Part shown: positions 1-6,847 of the stretch, piece after piece
Layout: every line of letters starts with the position of its first letter
Position numbering within the stretch: the first letter of the stretch is position 1
Assembly: GCA_900321915.1 (NCBI GenBank)
Contig: ONXW01000070.1
Coordinates: 1 to 13,027 of the forward strand
Direction: 5' to 3'
DNA from: an uncultured Eubacteriales bacterium
Lineage (GTDB): Bacteria > Bacillota > Clostridia > Lachnospirales > Lachnospiraceae
DNA: 13,027 bases
Translations under genes and position numbers: made by a program
The notes under the pieces: generated by a model
Seen by the model: only the letters and a program-made list of their open reading frames with translations
Database searches by the model: none
What the model was told of the DNA's origin: nothing

Positions 1-1
1 C

Positions 2-337
2 CTGACTCAGGAGTACATGGGACTTGACGAGAACGGCAACGACAACGTTGTATTCCCGCTGAACGAGCCCACCGACCAGGGTAATGTAGGACCGGATTCC
101 ATTCATCACCGCTATATCACAGAGGATGTCCCGGTTGGCTGCAAGATGTATCATGACCTGGGTGTTGCCTACGGCGTTCAGACCCCGATTATCGATGCCA
201 TGATCACCATCGCCGGCGCAATGCATAAGAAGAGCTTCTTCGAGACCAGCAAGTACAGCCTTGCCTATGTCGGCATCGACAACATGTCCAAGGAAGAGCT
301 TCTGGCATACCTGAATGAGGGCGTATACAACAAGTAA
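2..337 (+). CDS. Opine (octopine/nopaline) dehydrogenase family protein, C-terminal part
   Basis: Partial gene: the frame is open from base 2 and ends at TAA 335-337, leaving about 111 residues. The visible part matches the C-terminal helical domain of the NAD/NADP octopine/nopaline dehydrogenase family, in the stretch HRYITEDVPVGCKMYHDLG followed by GVQTPIIDAMITIAG. Family members reductively join an amino acid and a 2-oxo acid, or run the reverse oxidation, using NAD(P)H in the cytoplasm. In this family the His of the HRY(I/L)TEDVP motif lies in the catalytic domain. The Rossmann domain and start lie outside the window, so cofactor preference cannot be judged. The next gene, on the same strand 115 bp on, is an MmgE/PrpD enzyme. 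The ATG at 17 is internal and not the start. The family call is fairly secure; the substrate is unknown. Confidence 0.78.
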   Translation: MTQEYMGLDENGNDNVVFPLNEPTDQGNVGPDSIHHRYITEDVPVGCKMYHDLGVAYGVQTPIIDAMITIAGAMHKKSFFETSKYSLAYVGIDNMSKEELLAYLNEGVYNK

Positions 338-387
338 CCAAAAGCCTTAAAGCGTACAGACTGTCATACAATATCATCCTTTCAAAT

Positions 388-426
388 CGGGCCCGCTGCC
401 TGCCGTACCGGCAGTCAACGGGCTCG
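388..426 (+). other. Interrupted stem-loop between the opine dehydrogenase and MmgE/PrpD genes
   Basis: An inner stem CTGCCG (400-405) / CGGCAG (409-414) has a 3-nt loop. An outer stem GCCCG (391-395) / CGGGC (419-423) extends outward through a G-U pair to 388/426. Only a short TTT follows, so this is a weak terminator at best; it could instead be an attenuator or an mRNA-processing structure between two co-transcribed genes. I see no convincing promoter for the MmgE gene in 338-452, only a TACAAT at 367-372 without a good -35. Confidence 0.4.
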
Positions 427-452
427 TTTCCGGTCCGGGAGGGGACCAGAAT

Positions 453-1823
453 ATGGCACAGATACAGTATAAAACAACTTATAAATTAGAGGATTTTGTC
501 CTGAACACACAGTGGGAAGATCTCCCTGAGGAAGTGAAGGAGCGCGCGGTTGACTGCGGCATCGACCTTATGATCGCCCTGATTCTCGGCAGCAAGGGCG
601 AACAGTTCCAGTGCGGCAAGCGCCTTGTAAAAGAATGGGTGAAAGACGGGGATCTCGAGATTCCGGGAAGCAAAGACCGCTTCAGCTTTATGGGCGCGGC
701 ATTTGCCATGGGACACGCGTCCAACTCTTTCGATATCGATGACGGTCACAACATGATCAAGGGACACCCGGGCACATCCTTTGTGGCAGGTATCCTGGCT
801 GCCGGCCTGGAAAAGAATATCACCTACCGCGAATACCTGACCACCCTTGTGGTGGCCTACGATGTCGCCGTCCGCATCGGTCTCTGCACCCAGGATTTCT
901 ATAATTTCCTGCACAGCACCGGAACCTACGGCGCTGTCGGCACAGCTGCCGGCATCGGCCGTATCTTCGGCTTTACAAAGGAACAGATGAACACCGCCAT
1001 CTCCATGGCCGAATTCCACGCGCCGCTGACCCCGGTGATGCGCTCCGTACAGTATCCGTCCATGAACAAGGACGGCGTGCCCTTCGGCGCCATGATCGGA
1101 ACCCTGGCCGCCATCGACACCATGGCCGGCGAGTCCGCAAAGCTGCATATGCTGGAGTTTGACGATTACAGCTACCTGCTTGACAGCCTGGGCAAGACTT
1201 ATGAGATCATGAATCTCTATTTCAAGCCTTATACCTGCTGCCGCTGGGCACACCAGCCCATCCAGGCTTCCATCGAGCTGATGAAGGAGAAGGGCTTTAC
1301 CGCGGCCGATGTGAAGAAGGTAAAAGTACACACCTTCGATTCCGCGGCACAGCTTTCCAAGATCGTTCCCCACGAGACCGACGAGGCACAGTACAATATC
1401 GCATTCCCGGTGGCCACCGCCATCGTCTGCGGCGATGTGGGCTTCCGCCAGATGAACAACAGAGCCCTGGATAATCCGGCCGTCCTCGACATGATGAAGA
1501 AGCTGGAATTCGTGGTAGATCCCGAGATGGAAGCGCAGTTCCCGGCGAAGCGCCTTGCCTGGGTGGAATTTGAGCTGAATGACGGCACCGTATACAAAAC
1601 CCGGGTATACTCCGCAAACGGTGAAGCAAGCGACGGCATCGACCACAAATGGATTGTTGACAAATTCAACCGCATCCTGGATCCGATCCTCAAAGACCGA
1701 GGCAGGAAGGCCGTGCTCCAGATCCTTACGGAAAACCTCGACCAGAAGCTCCGCAGCGTAATTGCTGACGTGAATGCGGCCCTGGTCCAGTACAACGCCG
1801 GCGAATTCGAGGCGCTGAACTGA
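453..1823 (+). CDS. MmgE/PrpD family protein (2-methylcitrate dehydratase / cis-aconitate decarboxylase fold)
   Basis: 456 residues, the usual length of the family. A GGGAGGGG ribosome site (437-444) lies 8 bases before the ATG. The MmgE/PrpD family covers 2-methylcitrate dehydratase, cis-aconitate decarboxylase and iminodisuccinate epimerase, all acting on carboxylates by acid/base chemistry without a metal cluster. Residues that match the described active site of cis-aconitate decarboxylase are present in order: D94 in FDIDDGH, H105 in GHPG, H154 in HSTGTYG, K206 in NKDGVP, and K258/H267 in FKPYTCCRWAH. The enzyme therefore looks intact. No prpB/prpC methylcitrate genes are visible, and the upstream neighbour is an opine dehydrogenase, so a methylcitrate role is unlikely. 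An isomerase, epimerase, dehydratase or decarboxylase acting on another dicarboxylate is possible. Family certain, substrate unknown. Confidence 0.9.
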   Translation: MAQIQYKTTYKLEDFVLNTQWEDLPEEVKERAVDCGIDLMIALILGSKGEQFQCGKRLVKEWVKDGDLEIPGSKDRFSFMGAAFAMGHASNSFDIDDGHNMIKGHPGTSFVAGILAAGLEKNITYREYLTTLVVAYDVAVRIGLCTQDFYNFLHSTGTYGAVGTAAGIGRIFGFTKEQMNTAISMAEFHAPLTPVMRSVQYPSMNKDGVPFGAMIGTLAAIDTMAGESAKLHMLEFDDYSYLLDSLGKTYEIMNLYFKPYTCCRWAHQPIQASIELMKEKGFTAADVKKVKVHTFDSAAQLSKIVPHETDEAQYNIAFPVATAIVCGDVGFRQMNNRALDNPAVLDMMKKLEFVVDPEMEAQFPAKRLAWVEFELNDGTVYKTRVYSANGEASDGIDHKWIVDKFNRILDPILKDRGRKAVLQILTENLDQKLRSVIADVNAALVQYNAGEFEALN

Positions 1824-1875
1824 GCGCGGATTCCCCCTGAAAATGCTTTCCTGCAGTAATCCTGTCTCCTTTCCG

Positions 1876-1897
1876 TGCGCCGCATTGCCATGGCGCA
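1876..1897 (+). other. Small stem-loop after the MmgE/PrpD gene
   Basis: TGCGCC (1876-1881) pairs with GGCGCA (1892-1897) around a 10-nt loop. It lies just upstream of the strong terminator and has no U-run of its own. It may be an accessory 3' structure or chance. Confidence 0.3.
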
Positions 1898-1898
1898 C

Positions 1899-1932
1899 AA
1901 ATGCCGCCGTACCCATCCGTACGGCGGCATTT
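1899..1932. terminator. Bidirectional rho-independent terminator between convergent MmgE/PrpD and DegV genes
   Basis: A perfect 14-bp inverted repeat, AAATGCCGCCGTAC (1899-1912) and its complement (1919-1932), has a 6-nt loop. It is GC-rich at the core and flanked by A on one side and T on the other, so it can end transcripts from both strands. It sits between the TGA of the MmgE/PrpD gene and the stop of the reverse-strand DegV gene, 10 bp from the latter. Confidence 0.88.
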
Positions 1933-1941
1933 CATTTCAAA

Positions 1942-2790
1942 TCATTTCAGGTCGAAAAAGGCGATGGCGATGGCGCCCGGTCCCGCGTAGGTCCCGATGC
2001 ACGCCCCGACTTTCGCGATGGGCAGGCTCTTTATCTTTTCTCCGTAGGCGGATATGCTGTCTTCGATAAATTCCCTGAGCCGCCTGTCTTCTCTCCCGGT
2101 GTATCCGAGCATCACCGGGCGGCTCCAGTCGATTCCTCCCACCTTCTCAATCATCTTCCGCATGACAACGTTGCCGTTCTTCATGCCCCTGGCCTTGGCA
2201 AGCACATGCACAACGCCCTCATCGATGGTGAGGACAGGCTTGATCGACAGTACGCCGCTGACCCAGGCGGCAGCGGCTGTCATGCGTCCGCCGAGACGGA
2301 GATACTCCATTGTCTCAAAAACCGCCATCACATGGGAGTGTCCTTTACTTTTCTCCAGAGCGGCGGCAATCTCCTCCGCGCTTTTTCCCTCATCCCGCAT
2401 CTTCGCGGCTTCCACGGCGAGGATCCCCTCCGAGATACAGAACTGCCTGCTGTCGACGACAAATACCCTGTCTTCAAATTCCTGCGCGGCGACGCAGGCG
2501 CTCTGCCAGCACCCGGACACGCCGGAGGACATGCAGATATATACGACGGTATCTCCCGCTTCCACCGCTTCCCGGAATATCTCCCCGTATTCATAGGGCG
2601 TAATCTGGCTTGTCTTCGGCAGGACCTTTTCTTCCAGCCTGCGGAAAAACTCCGGCGGCATGATGGTCACACCGTCCAGAAACTCCTCATCCCCGAAGCG
2701 CACCCTGAGCGGCAGCACCTGGATTCCCAGTGAATTCGCGTAATCCTGCGAAAGATCGCCGGCGGAATCCGTAATGATACGAACAGCCAT
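1942..2790 (-). CDS. DegV family fatty-acid-binding protein
   Basis: 282 residues, typical DegV length. DegV (FakB-like) proteins bind a fatty acid in a deep pocket; FakB members present it to the FakA kinase, while other paralogues have unknown roles. Visible family motifs, in order: MAVRIITDSAGDL at the N terminus, TSQ (60-62) and MSSGVSG (88-93) around the head-group site, the LRLGGRMT stretch, SIKPVLTIDEG, and CIGTYAGPGAIAI near the C terminus. The first is the usual ITDS(T/A)(A/S)DL signature. The ribosome site (AAGGAGG on the minus strand, about 2797-2803) is well placed for the start. No fakA-like kinase is nearby, so whether it acts in fatty-acid incorporation is open. It is transcribed divergently from the acyltransferase gene. 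Confidence 0.92.
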   Translation of the reverse strand: MAVRIITDSAGDLSQDYANSLGIQVLPLRVRFGDEEFLDGVTIMPPEFFRRLEEKVLPKTSQITPYEYGEIFREAVEAGDTVVYICMSSGVSGCWQSACVAAQEFEDRVFVVDSRQFCISEGILAVEAAKMRDEGKSAEEIAAALEKSKGHSHVMAVFETMEYLRLGGRMTAAAAWVSGVLSIKPVLTIDEGVVHVLAKARGMKNGNVVMRKMIEKVGGIDWSRPVMLGYTGREDRRLREFIEDSISAYGEKIKSLPIAKVGACIGTYAGPGAIAIAFFDLK

Positions 2791-2816
2791 AATACAATCC
2801 TCCTTGCTCTTTCCCT

Positions 2817-2846
2817 ATCATATCACAGAAATCATACGCAGTACAA
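2817..2846 (-). promoter_or_regulatory. Promoter for the DegV gene
   Basis: On the minus strand, an extended -10 TGA-TATGAT has its hexamer at 2817-2822 and its TG at 2824-2825. A weak TTGTAC -35 lies at 2841-2846, giving an 18-bp spacer. The hexamer lies 27 bp before the start codon. The -35 region overlaps that of the divergent acyltransferase promoter. Confidence 0.6.
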
Positions 2847-2863
2847 ACAAAGTATGGTACAAT
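2835..2863 (+). promoter_or_regulatory. Promoter for the acyltransferase gene
   Basis: An extended -10, TGG-TACAAT, has its TG at 2855-2856 and its hexamer at 2858-2863. The -35 is poor (TACGCA, 2835-2840) with a 17-bp spacer. The expected transcript starts near 2870, downstream of the ATG at 2854, so the protein must begin later. Confidence 0.55.
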
Positions 2864-2937
2864 ATTCGCGGGCAAAGAAAAAAGACTGCCGTGTCCGCGC
2901 CCCGGCACATATATTCCTGCAGGCGAGGTATCTCACC

Positions 2938-4554
2938 ATGTTTCACAGAAAGGGAAAATCTCCCGTTCTATTGCCGTTTATCCTCTGCGTCATCGCTGCA
3001 TTCCTCCTGGAGGCTGCGGCTTCTTTTTATGCCCTGACCCGCGGGGCCGCCGCCCCGGAAATCCCGCTTTCCGGCACTTCCGGTTCCGTGGAAATTGCCG
3101 ACTTTTCCGTGGAGGGAAACCGCTTTACCGCCGCAGGCCCGGAGCCCCGCATCGTGTGGGATACGGACCGGAATCCCGGGCAGGTCGTCATCCGCTTTGC
3201 GGAACCGATGCCGGACACGTCAAATGTGGAGCTTCTCTACAGCACCGGCGGCCGCCTCTTTGACCGGTTCCGCGTCACCACAAGGTATCTCGCGCCCGGA
3301 ACCACCGAGGCAGTCCTCACCTTCCCGCCCGGCAGCTGGCGCGACGCGCGCTTAAGCTTCCACGACAGCTTCACGCTGGAGGGCATTTACGTGCGGAACG
3401 CGGTGCCGGCAGGTGAAATTACCCTCTCCGATATGCGAAAGCAGGCGGATATCTTCCGGTTCCTGGTCTTCCTGGCCATCCTGGCGGGCGCTTTCCTGCC
3501 GGTACGGGGCCGGAAGGATCAGGGGAAGGAATCGAAACGCCCCCGCATGGCCTGGCCGGATCTTCTTCGGATCACCGCCGCCCTGTGCGTCATCCTGATC
3601 CACGTGGTACAGCCGCCCTCCCTCACGCTTCCCGTCGGAAGCGGGATATACATGGCCGCTGCGGTCTGCTGTATCGTGGGGGCCTCCTCCACGCCGCTCT
3701 TTCTGCTCATCAGCGGCGCCCTCCTGCTGCCCGTGCAGGGGGAATCCGTCTCCCGGTTTATCCGGAAGCGCCTGGTTTCCGTCATCCTGCCGCTTCTGCT
3801 CTACAGCCTGTTTTACACGGCAGGAACCTGCGCCACCGTCTTCTCGCCGGCAGGACAGGCTGCCCACAGCCTCCGGGCCGTCATCTCAGGAGACATCCCG
3901 ACGGCGCCCCATTTCTGGCTGGTGTACGTCATCCTCCTGCTCTACATTATGACCGTCCCGCTGCGCGTCCTTCTGCGCGCCCTGCCGGAAAAGGGGGAAA
4001 AGCTCCTGGCCGCTGCAATCCTGGCACTTCTTGCCGTCCGCACGTACGCGCTTTACAGGAACGTCCTGCCGCCGTTTCCGCCCATCCTCTCCGGATGGCC
4101 GGGGATTTTCGCGATGGGATATCTCCTGGCGAGGCCCTGGATGAGGAAAATGGACCCGCTCTGGATTACGTCCGCGCTCATTTCCCTCATTCTCTCCCTG
4201 CTGGTGGCAAAAACGCGGATCGATTACCTGAATGTGACCGCGAACTGCTCCATCCTGACGATGCTCCTGACGGGAGGCATGTTCTGCGCGGCGTACCGGC
4301 TGGAGGGGCTTCTCACAAAGCTGCCGGAGGCCTGCAGAGGATTTCTCGCCGCCCTCGGAAAACAGAACTACTCTATTCTCCTTATACACTATTTTGTTCT
4401 GACAGACCTTGTCATGCGCAGCGTCATGCCGCTGGGAATCTCCCCTGTCCGGCAGATCGGCGGCACGCTCGTTCTCTGCGCGCTTTTATCGTTCCTCCTG
4501 GCAGAGGCGGTCAACAGGACGGCCCTGCGGGCCCTGATGCGGTTTTTCGGGTAA
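2938..4554 (+). CDS. Acyltransferase-3 family membrane protein with an N-terminal extracytoplasmic domain
   Basis: 538 residues from the ATG at 2938. I prefer this start because AGGCGAGG (2921-2928) precedes it and because the upstream in-frame ATG at 2854 lies inside the probable -10. Order: a short basic N terminus; membrane segment about 9-32; a polar, beta-rich region about 40-165 that should lie outside the membrane; a second membrane segment about 173-189; a basic loop; then about ten hydrophobic segments of the acyltransferase-3 fold. The family motif RITAALCVILIHV (211-223) carries the expected His, H222. Such enzymes move acyl groups, usually acetyl or succinyl, onto sugars, lipids or cell-surface polymers across the membrane. 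The N-terminal domain resembles no domain I recognise and may bind the acceptor. It stands alone, so the substrate is unknown. Confidence 0.85.
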   Translation: MFHRKGKSPVLLPFILCVIAAFLLEAAASFYALTRGAAAPEIPLSGTSGSVEIADFSVEGNRFTAAGPEPRIVWDTDRNPGQVVIRFAEPMPDTSNVELLYSTGGRLFDRFRVTTRYLAPGTTEAVLTFPPGSWRDARLSFHDSFTLEGIYVRNAVPAGEITLSDMRKQADIFRFLVFLAILAGAFLPVRGRKDQGKESKRPRMAWPDLLRITAALCVILIHVVQPPSLTLPVGSGIYMAAAVCCIVGASSTPLFLLISGALLLPVQGESVSRFIRKRLVSVILPLLLYSLFYTAGTCATVFSPAGQAAHSLRAVISGDIPTAPHFWLVYVILLLYIMTVPLRVLLRALPEKGEKLLAAAILALLAVRTYALYRNVLPPFPPILSGWPGIFAMGYLLARPWMRKMDPLWITSALISLILSLLVAKTRIDYLNVTANCSILTMLLTGGMFCAAYRLEGLLTKLPEACRGFLAALGKQNYSILLIHYFVLTDLVMRSVMPLGISPVRQIGGTLVLCALLSFLLAEAVNRTALRALMRFFG

Positions 4555-4566
4555 ATGCTTCCGTTT

Positions 4567-4587
4567 GGCAATTCCGTTGCCGTTTTT
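4567..4587 (+). terminator. Weak terminator-like hairpin after the acyltransferase gene
   Basis: GGCAA (4567-4571) and TTGCC (4577-4581) form a 5-bp stem with a 5-nt loop, followed by GTTTTT. It is short for a terminator. Its 3' arm is also the likely -35 element of the next promoter. Confidence 0.35.
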
Positions 4588-4605
4588 GCCATTTCATGGT
4601 ATAAT
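4577..4605 (+). promoter_or_regulatory. Promoter for the first Xre-Uma2 gene
   Basis: The -35 is TTGCCG (4577-4582). After an exact 17-bp spacer comes a consensus TATAAT (4600-4605), extended by TG at 4597-4598. The start codon follows 43 bp after the hexamer. An inverted repeat, TGCCAT (4587-4592) / ATGGCA (4607-4612), brackets the -10 and is a candidate operator. Confidence 0.78.
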
Positions 4606-4612
4606 AATGGCA
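4587..4612 (+). promoter_or_regulatory. Candidate operator bracketing the -10 of the first Xre-Uma2 gene
   Basis: Perfect half-sites TGCCAT and ATGGCA have centres 20 bp apart and lie on the two sides of the TATAAT. A protein bound here would block RNA polymerase, and the helix-turn-helix domain of the downstream product is the obvious candidate. This is inference from position only. Confidence 0.4.
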
Positions 4613-4648
4613 TAAAACAGATTGGAAATGTGCAAAAGGAGGATCGCC

Positions 4649-5395
4649 ATGACATTACAGGAAATGCAGAAAAGAAAACGGCAGATGGGATTGAGCTATG
4701 AGGATCTCGCGCGGCTGTCCGGCGTGCCCCTTTCCACCGTCCAGAAGGTGATGAGCGGCCAGACGCAGACGCCCCGCAGAACCACCCTCATCGCGCTGGA
4801 GTCCGTCCTTGCAAAGCCGCAGGACGAAGACCGGGCCAGACAGCCGGGGGAATTCACCATAGAGGACTACCTGAAGCTGCCGGACGACTGCCGGGTGGAG
4901 CTCATCGACGGCGTCTTCTATGATATGGCGGCACCGACCCCTATGCACCAGAGAATTGCCGCACGCTTCTTCAACATTGTCCAGAACTATATTGACGCAC
5001 ATCATGGTTCCTGTATTCCCTTTTGTGCCCCGGTGGATGTCCAGCTGGACTGCGATGACATGACCATGGTGCAGCCGGACTTTCTCATCGTCTGCCGCCC
5101 GGAGATCATCACGAAAGCCCGCATCGTCGGCGCCCCGGATTTCGTGATGGAAGTCCTCTCCCCCTCCACAAAGCTGAAGGATATGTTCCTCAAAGCGAAA
5201 AAATACGCAAATGCCGGCGTCCGGGAATACTGGATGATTGACCCGGAAAAACAGCAGGTCCTGATCCATACATTTTCCGATGGCATAGAAACGGCACTCT
5301 ACGGATTCGATGCTGAGATCCCCGTCGCCATCTATGACGGGGACCTTGTCATTGATATGAAACGGATACGGGACGAAGTCGCATTTCTGTTGTAG
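4649..5395 (+). CDS. Xre-like HTH - Uma2 (DUF820) nuclease-fold fusion protein, copy 1
   Basis: 248 residues from the ATG at 4649, chosen because AAAGGAGG (4635-4642) precedes it and because it aligns with the start of the second copy (MTLQEM). Residues 1-54 are a short helix-turn-helix domain, with LSYEDLARLSGVPLSTVQKV as the DNA-reading helices. A 13-residue linker follows, then a Uma2 domain, about 68-248. Uma2 has a restriction-endonuclease-like PD-(D/E)XK fold. Visible conserved residues are E85 in ELIDG, D144 in QPDF, E168 in MEVLSPST and the Lys pair at 184-185 before YANAGVREYWMIDP, so the putative catalytic set is complete. Nuclease activity is not established for the family. It may be a sequence-specific nuclease, an autoregulated repressor, or both. 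No terminator separates it from the HisD-like gene downstream. Confidence 0.85.
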   Translation: MTLQEMQKRKRQMGLSYEDLARLSGVPLSTVQKVMSGQTQTPRRTTLIALESVLAKPQDEDRARQPGEFTIEDYLKLPDDCRVELIDGVFYDMAAPTPMHQRIAARFFNIVQNYIDAHHGSCIPFCAPVDVQLDCDDMTMVQPDFLIVCRPEIITKARIVGAPDFVMEVLSPSTKLKDMFLKAKKYANAGVREYWMIDPEKQQVLIHTFSDGIETALYGFDAEIPVAIYDGDLVIDMKRIRDEVAFLL

Positions 5396-5418
5396 GGCAG
5401 GTGTTTTTGTGATATGAT
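5390..5418 (+). promoter_or_regulatory. Promoter for the HisD-like gene, overlapping the upstream stop codon
   Basis: TTGTAG (5390-5395) is the -35 and contains the TAG stop of the first Xre-Uma2 gene. After a 17-bp spacer comes TATGAT (5413-5418), extended by TG at 5410-5411. The start codon lies 46 bp further on. Confidence 0.68.
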
Positions 5419-5464
5419 CCCCTCAATATTTATTTGAAGTGCGCTTACCCGAAGGAGGATATAT

Positions 5465-6730
5465 ATGGAATACCTCAAAAAATCCACGCCCCGCACCGCG
5501 CAGGAGCTGAAGAGCGTCTCAGACCAGGTGGCCGCCATCATCCAAAATGTACGCGAAAACGGCGACAGGGCAATCCTGGAGTATAATACACGTTTTGACG
5601 GCAACACCCGCGAACAGTTCCGGGTAACGCCGGAAGAGATCAAAGCCGCCTACGCGGAGCTGACAGAGCAGGAGATCAGCGATCTGAAGGAAGCCGCGGG
5701 CAACATCCGCACCTTCGCCGAGGCGCAGCTCACCTGCATGAAGCCCCTGGATGACTTCAGCGTCATCCCCGGCTCTTCCCTGGGACACCGGGTGATTCCG
5801 GTCAGTTCGTGCGGATGCTATGTGCCCGGCGGTTCCTACCCGCTCTTTTCCACCGCCCTCATGCTGATTATCCCGGCAAAAGTCGCCGGTGTAAAGCGCG
5901 TCGCCGCCTGCGCTCCCTCTGTGAAAGGCACCGGTTCCATCAACGCGAAGACCCTGGTGGCCATGGATATCGCCGGAGCGGATGAAATCTACGTCACCGG
6001 CGGCGCCCACGGCATCGCAGCCTACGCCTACGGCACAGAACAGATCCCGGCAGTGGACGTCATCGTCGGCCCCGGCAACCAGTATGTGGCGGAGGCCAAG
6101 CGCCAGTGCTACGGCCAGGTGGGCATCGACTTCTTCGCCGGCCCCAGCGAGGTCCTCGTTCTCGCGGACGAGACGGCGGACCCGGAGGTCCTGGCGGCAG
6201 ACCTCCTCGCCCAGAGCGAGCACGATAAGATGGCCAAGGGAATCCTGGTCACCACCAGCCGGAAGCTCGGCGAGGATGTGATAAAAGCGGTGGAGGAGGA
6301 GCTGAAGCTCCTGGATACCGAAGAGATCGCCCGCGCCTCCTGGGAAAGCCACGGCGAAGTGATTCTCGTGGATGACATGCACGAGATTGTGGATATGGCA
6401 AATGAACTCGCCCCCGAGCACCTGGAGGTGATCCTGAAGGACGAGAGCATTCTGGATGAGCTCACCAACTTCGGTTCCCTCTTCATCGGACAGGAAACCG
6501 GCGAGGTCTTCGGCGACTACGCCAGCGGCACCAACCACACCCTGCCCACGGTCCGCGCTGCCCGCTACACCGGCGGCGTATGGGTCGGCACCTTCTTAAA
6601 GGTCTGCTCCTACCAGCGCTACAACCGGGACGCCATGCATGCCATCGCCCCGCTGGTGGCGCGGATGGCCCACGGTGAGGGCCTGACAGGGCACGCCTAC
6701 GCGGCGGAGATCCGTATGAAGAAGCTGTAA
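5465..6730 (+). CDS. HisD-family dehydrogenase (HpsN-like catabolic paralogue of histidinol dehydrogenase)
   Basis: 421 residues, full length for the family, with a strong GAAGGAGG site (5451-5458) before the ATG. The four zinc ligands of histidinol dehydrogenase are present (Q250 and H253 in LAQSEHD, D351 in GDYASGTNH, H410 in EGLTGHA), as is the catalytic pair E318-H319 in APEHLE. The enzyme should therefore carry out a zinc-dependent, NAD-linked oxidation of an alcohol, possibly through the aldehyde to the acid. Several motifs depart from biosynthetic HisD and follow the paralogues represented by sulfopropanediol 3-dehydrogenase (HpsN): SSCGCYVPGGSYPL (114-127), VAEAKRQCYGQVGIDF (208-223) and AARYTGGVWVGTFLK (365-379). 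No other his gene is adjacent. I infer a catabolic hydroxy-compound dehydrogenase; sulfopropanediol is only one option. It has its own promoter and ends at a good terminator. Confidence 0.85.
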   Translation: MEYLKKSTPRTAQELKSVSDQVAAIIQNVRENGDRAILEYNTRFDGNTREQFRVTPEEIKAAYAELTEQEISDLKEAAGNIRTFAEAQLTCMKPLDDFSVIPGSSLGHRVIPVSSCGCYVPGGSYPLFSTALMLIIPAKVAGVKRVAACAPSVKGTGSINAKTLVAMDIAGADEIYVTGGAHGIAAYAYGTEQIPAVDVIVGPGNQYVAEAKRQCYGQVGIDFFAGPSEVLVLADETADPEVLAADLLAQSEHDKMAKGILVTTSRKLGEDVIKAVEEELKLLDTEEIARASWESHGEVILVDDMHEIVDMANELAPEHLEVILKDESILDELTNFGSLFIGQETGEVFGDYASGTNHTLPTVRAARYTGGVWVGTFLKVCSYQRYNRDAMHAIAPLVARMAHGEGLTGHAYAAEIRMKKL

Positions 6731-6770
6731 ATCCATCCGGAAAACAGTATTTTAGCCAAATCAAAAAGAA

Positions 6771-6816
6771 AAACCATCCGAAAGCGGGAATCTGCTTTCC
6801 GGATGGTTTATTTTTG
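6771..6816 (+). terminator. Rho-independent terminator of the HisD-like gene
   Basis: AAACCATCCG-AAAGC (6771-6785) pairs with GCTTT-C-CGGATGGTTT (6794-6809) with one bulged C and an 8-nt loop. ATTTTTG follows. The stem begins 40 bp after the stop codon. Confidence 0.9.
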
Positions 6817-6847
6817 ATATTTTATGGCTCATATATTGATATTTTAT
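6814..6847 (+). repeat. Pair of 12-bp direct repeats upstream of the second Xre-Uma2 promoter
   Basis: TTGATATTTTAT occurs at 6814-6825 and again, identically, at 6836-6847, exactly 22 bp apart, which is close to two helical turns. The second copy touches the first base of the -35 element (6847-6852). The spacing and place suggest an operator read by one face of a bound protein, though the region is AT-rich and chance is possible. Confidence 0.5.

Noticed and set aside
486..1916. A 476-codon open frame on the minus strand opposite the MmgE/PrpD gene
   Set aside because: Its product has no family-like motif and is His/Val/Gly-rich in the way antisense frames of GC-rich genes are. The plus strand has a complete enzyme with all active-site residues and a ribosome site.
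2854..2937. An N-terminal extension of the acyltransferase from the ATG at 2854
   Set aside because: The ATG overlaps the extended -10, and the extra 28 residues are basic and unlike a family start. The ATG at 2938 has a ribosome site.
5465..6730. The dehydrogenase as biosynthetic hisD of a histidine operon
   Set aside because: No other his gene is in the window, and several motifs match the catabolic paralogues better.
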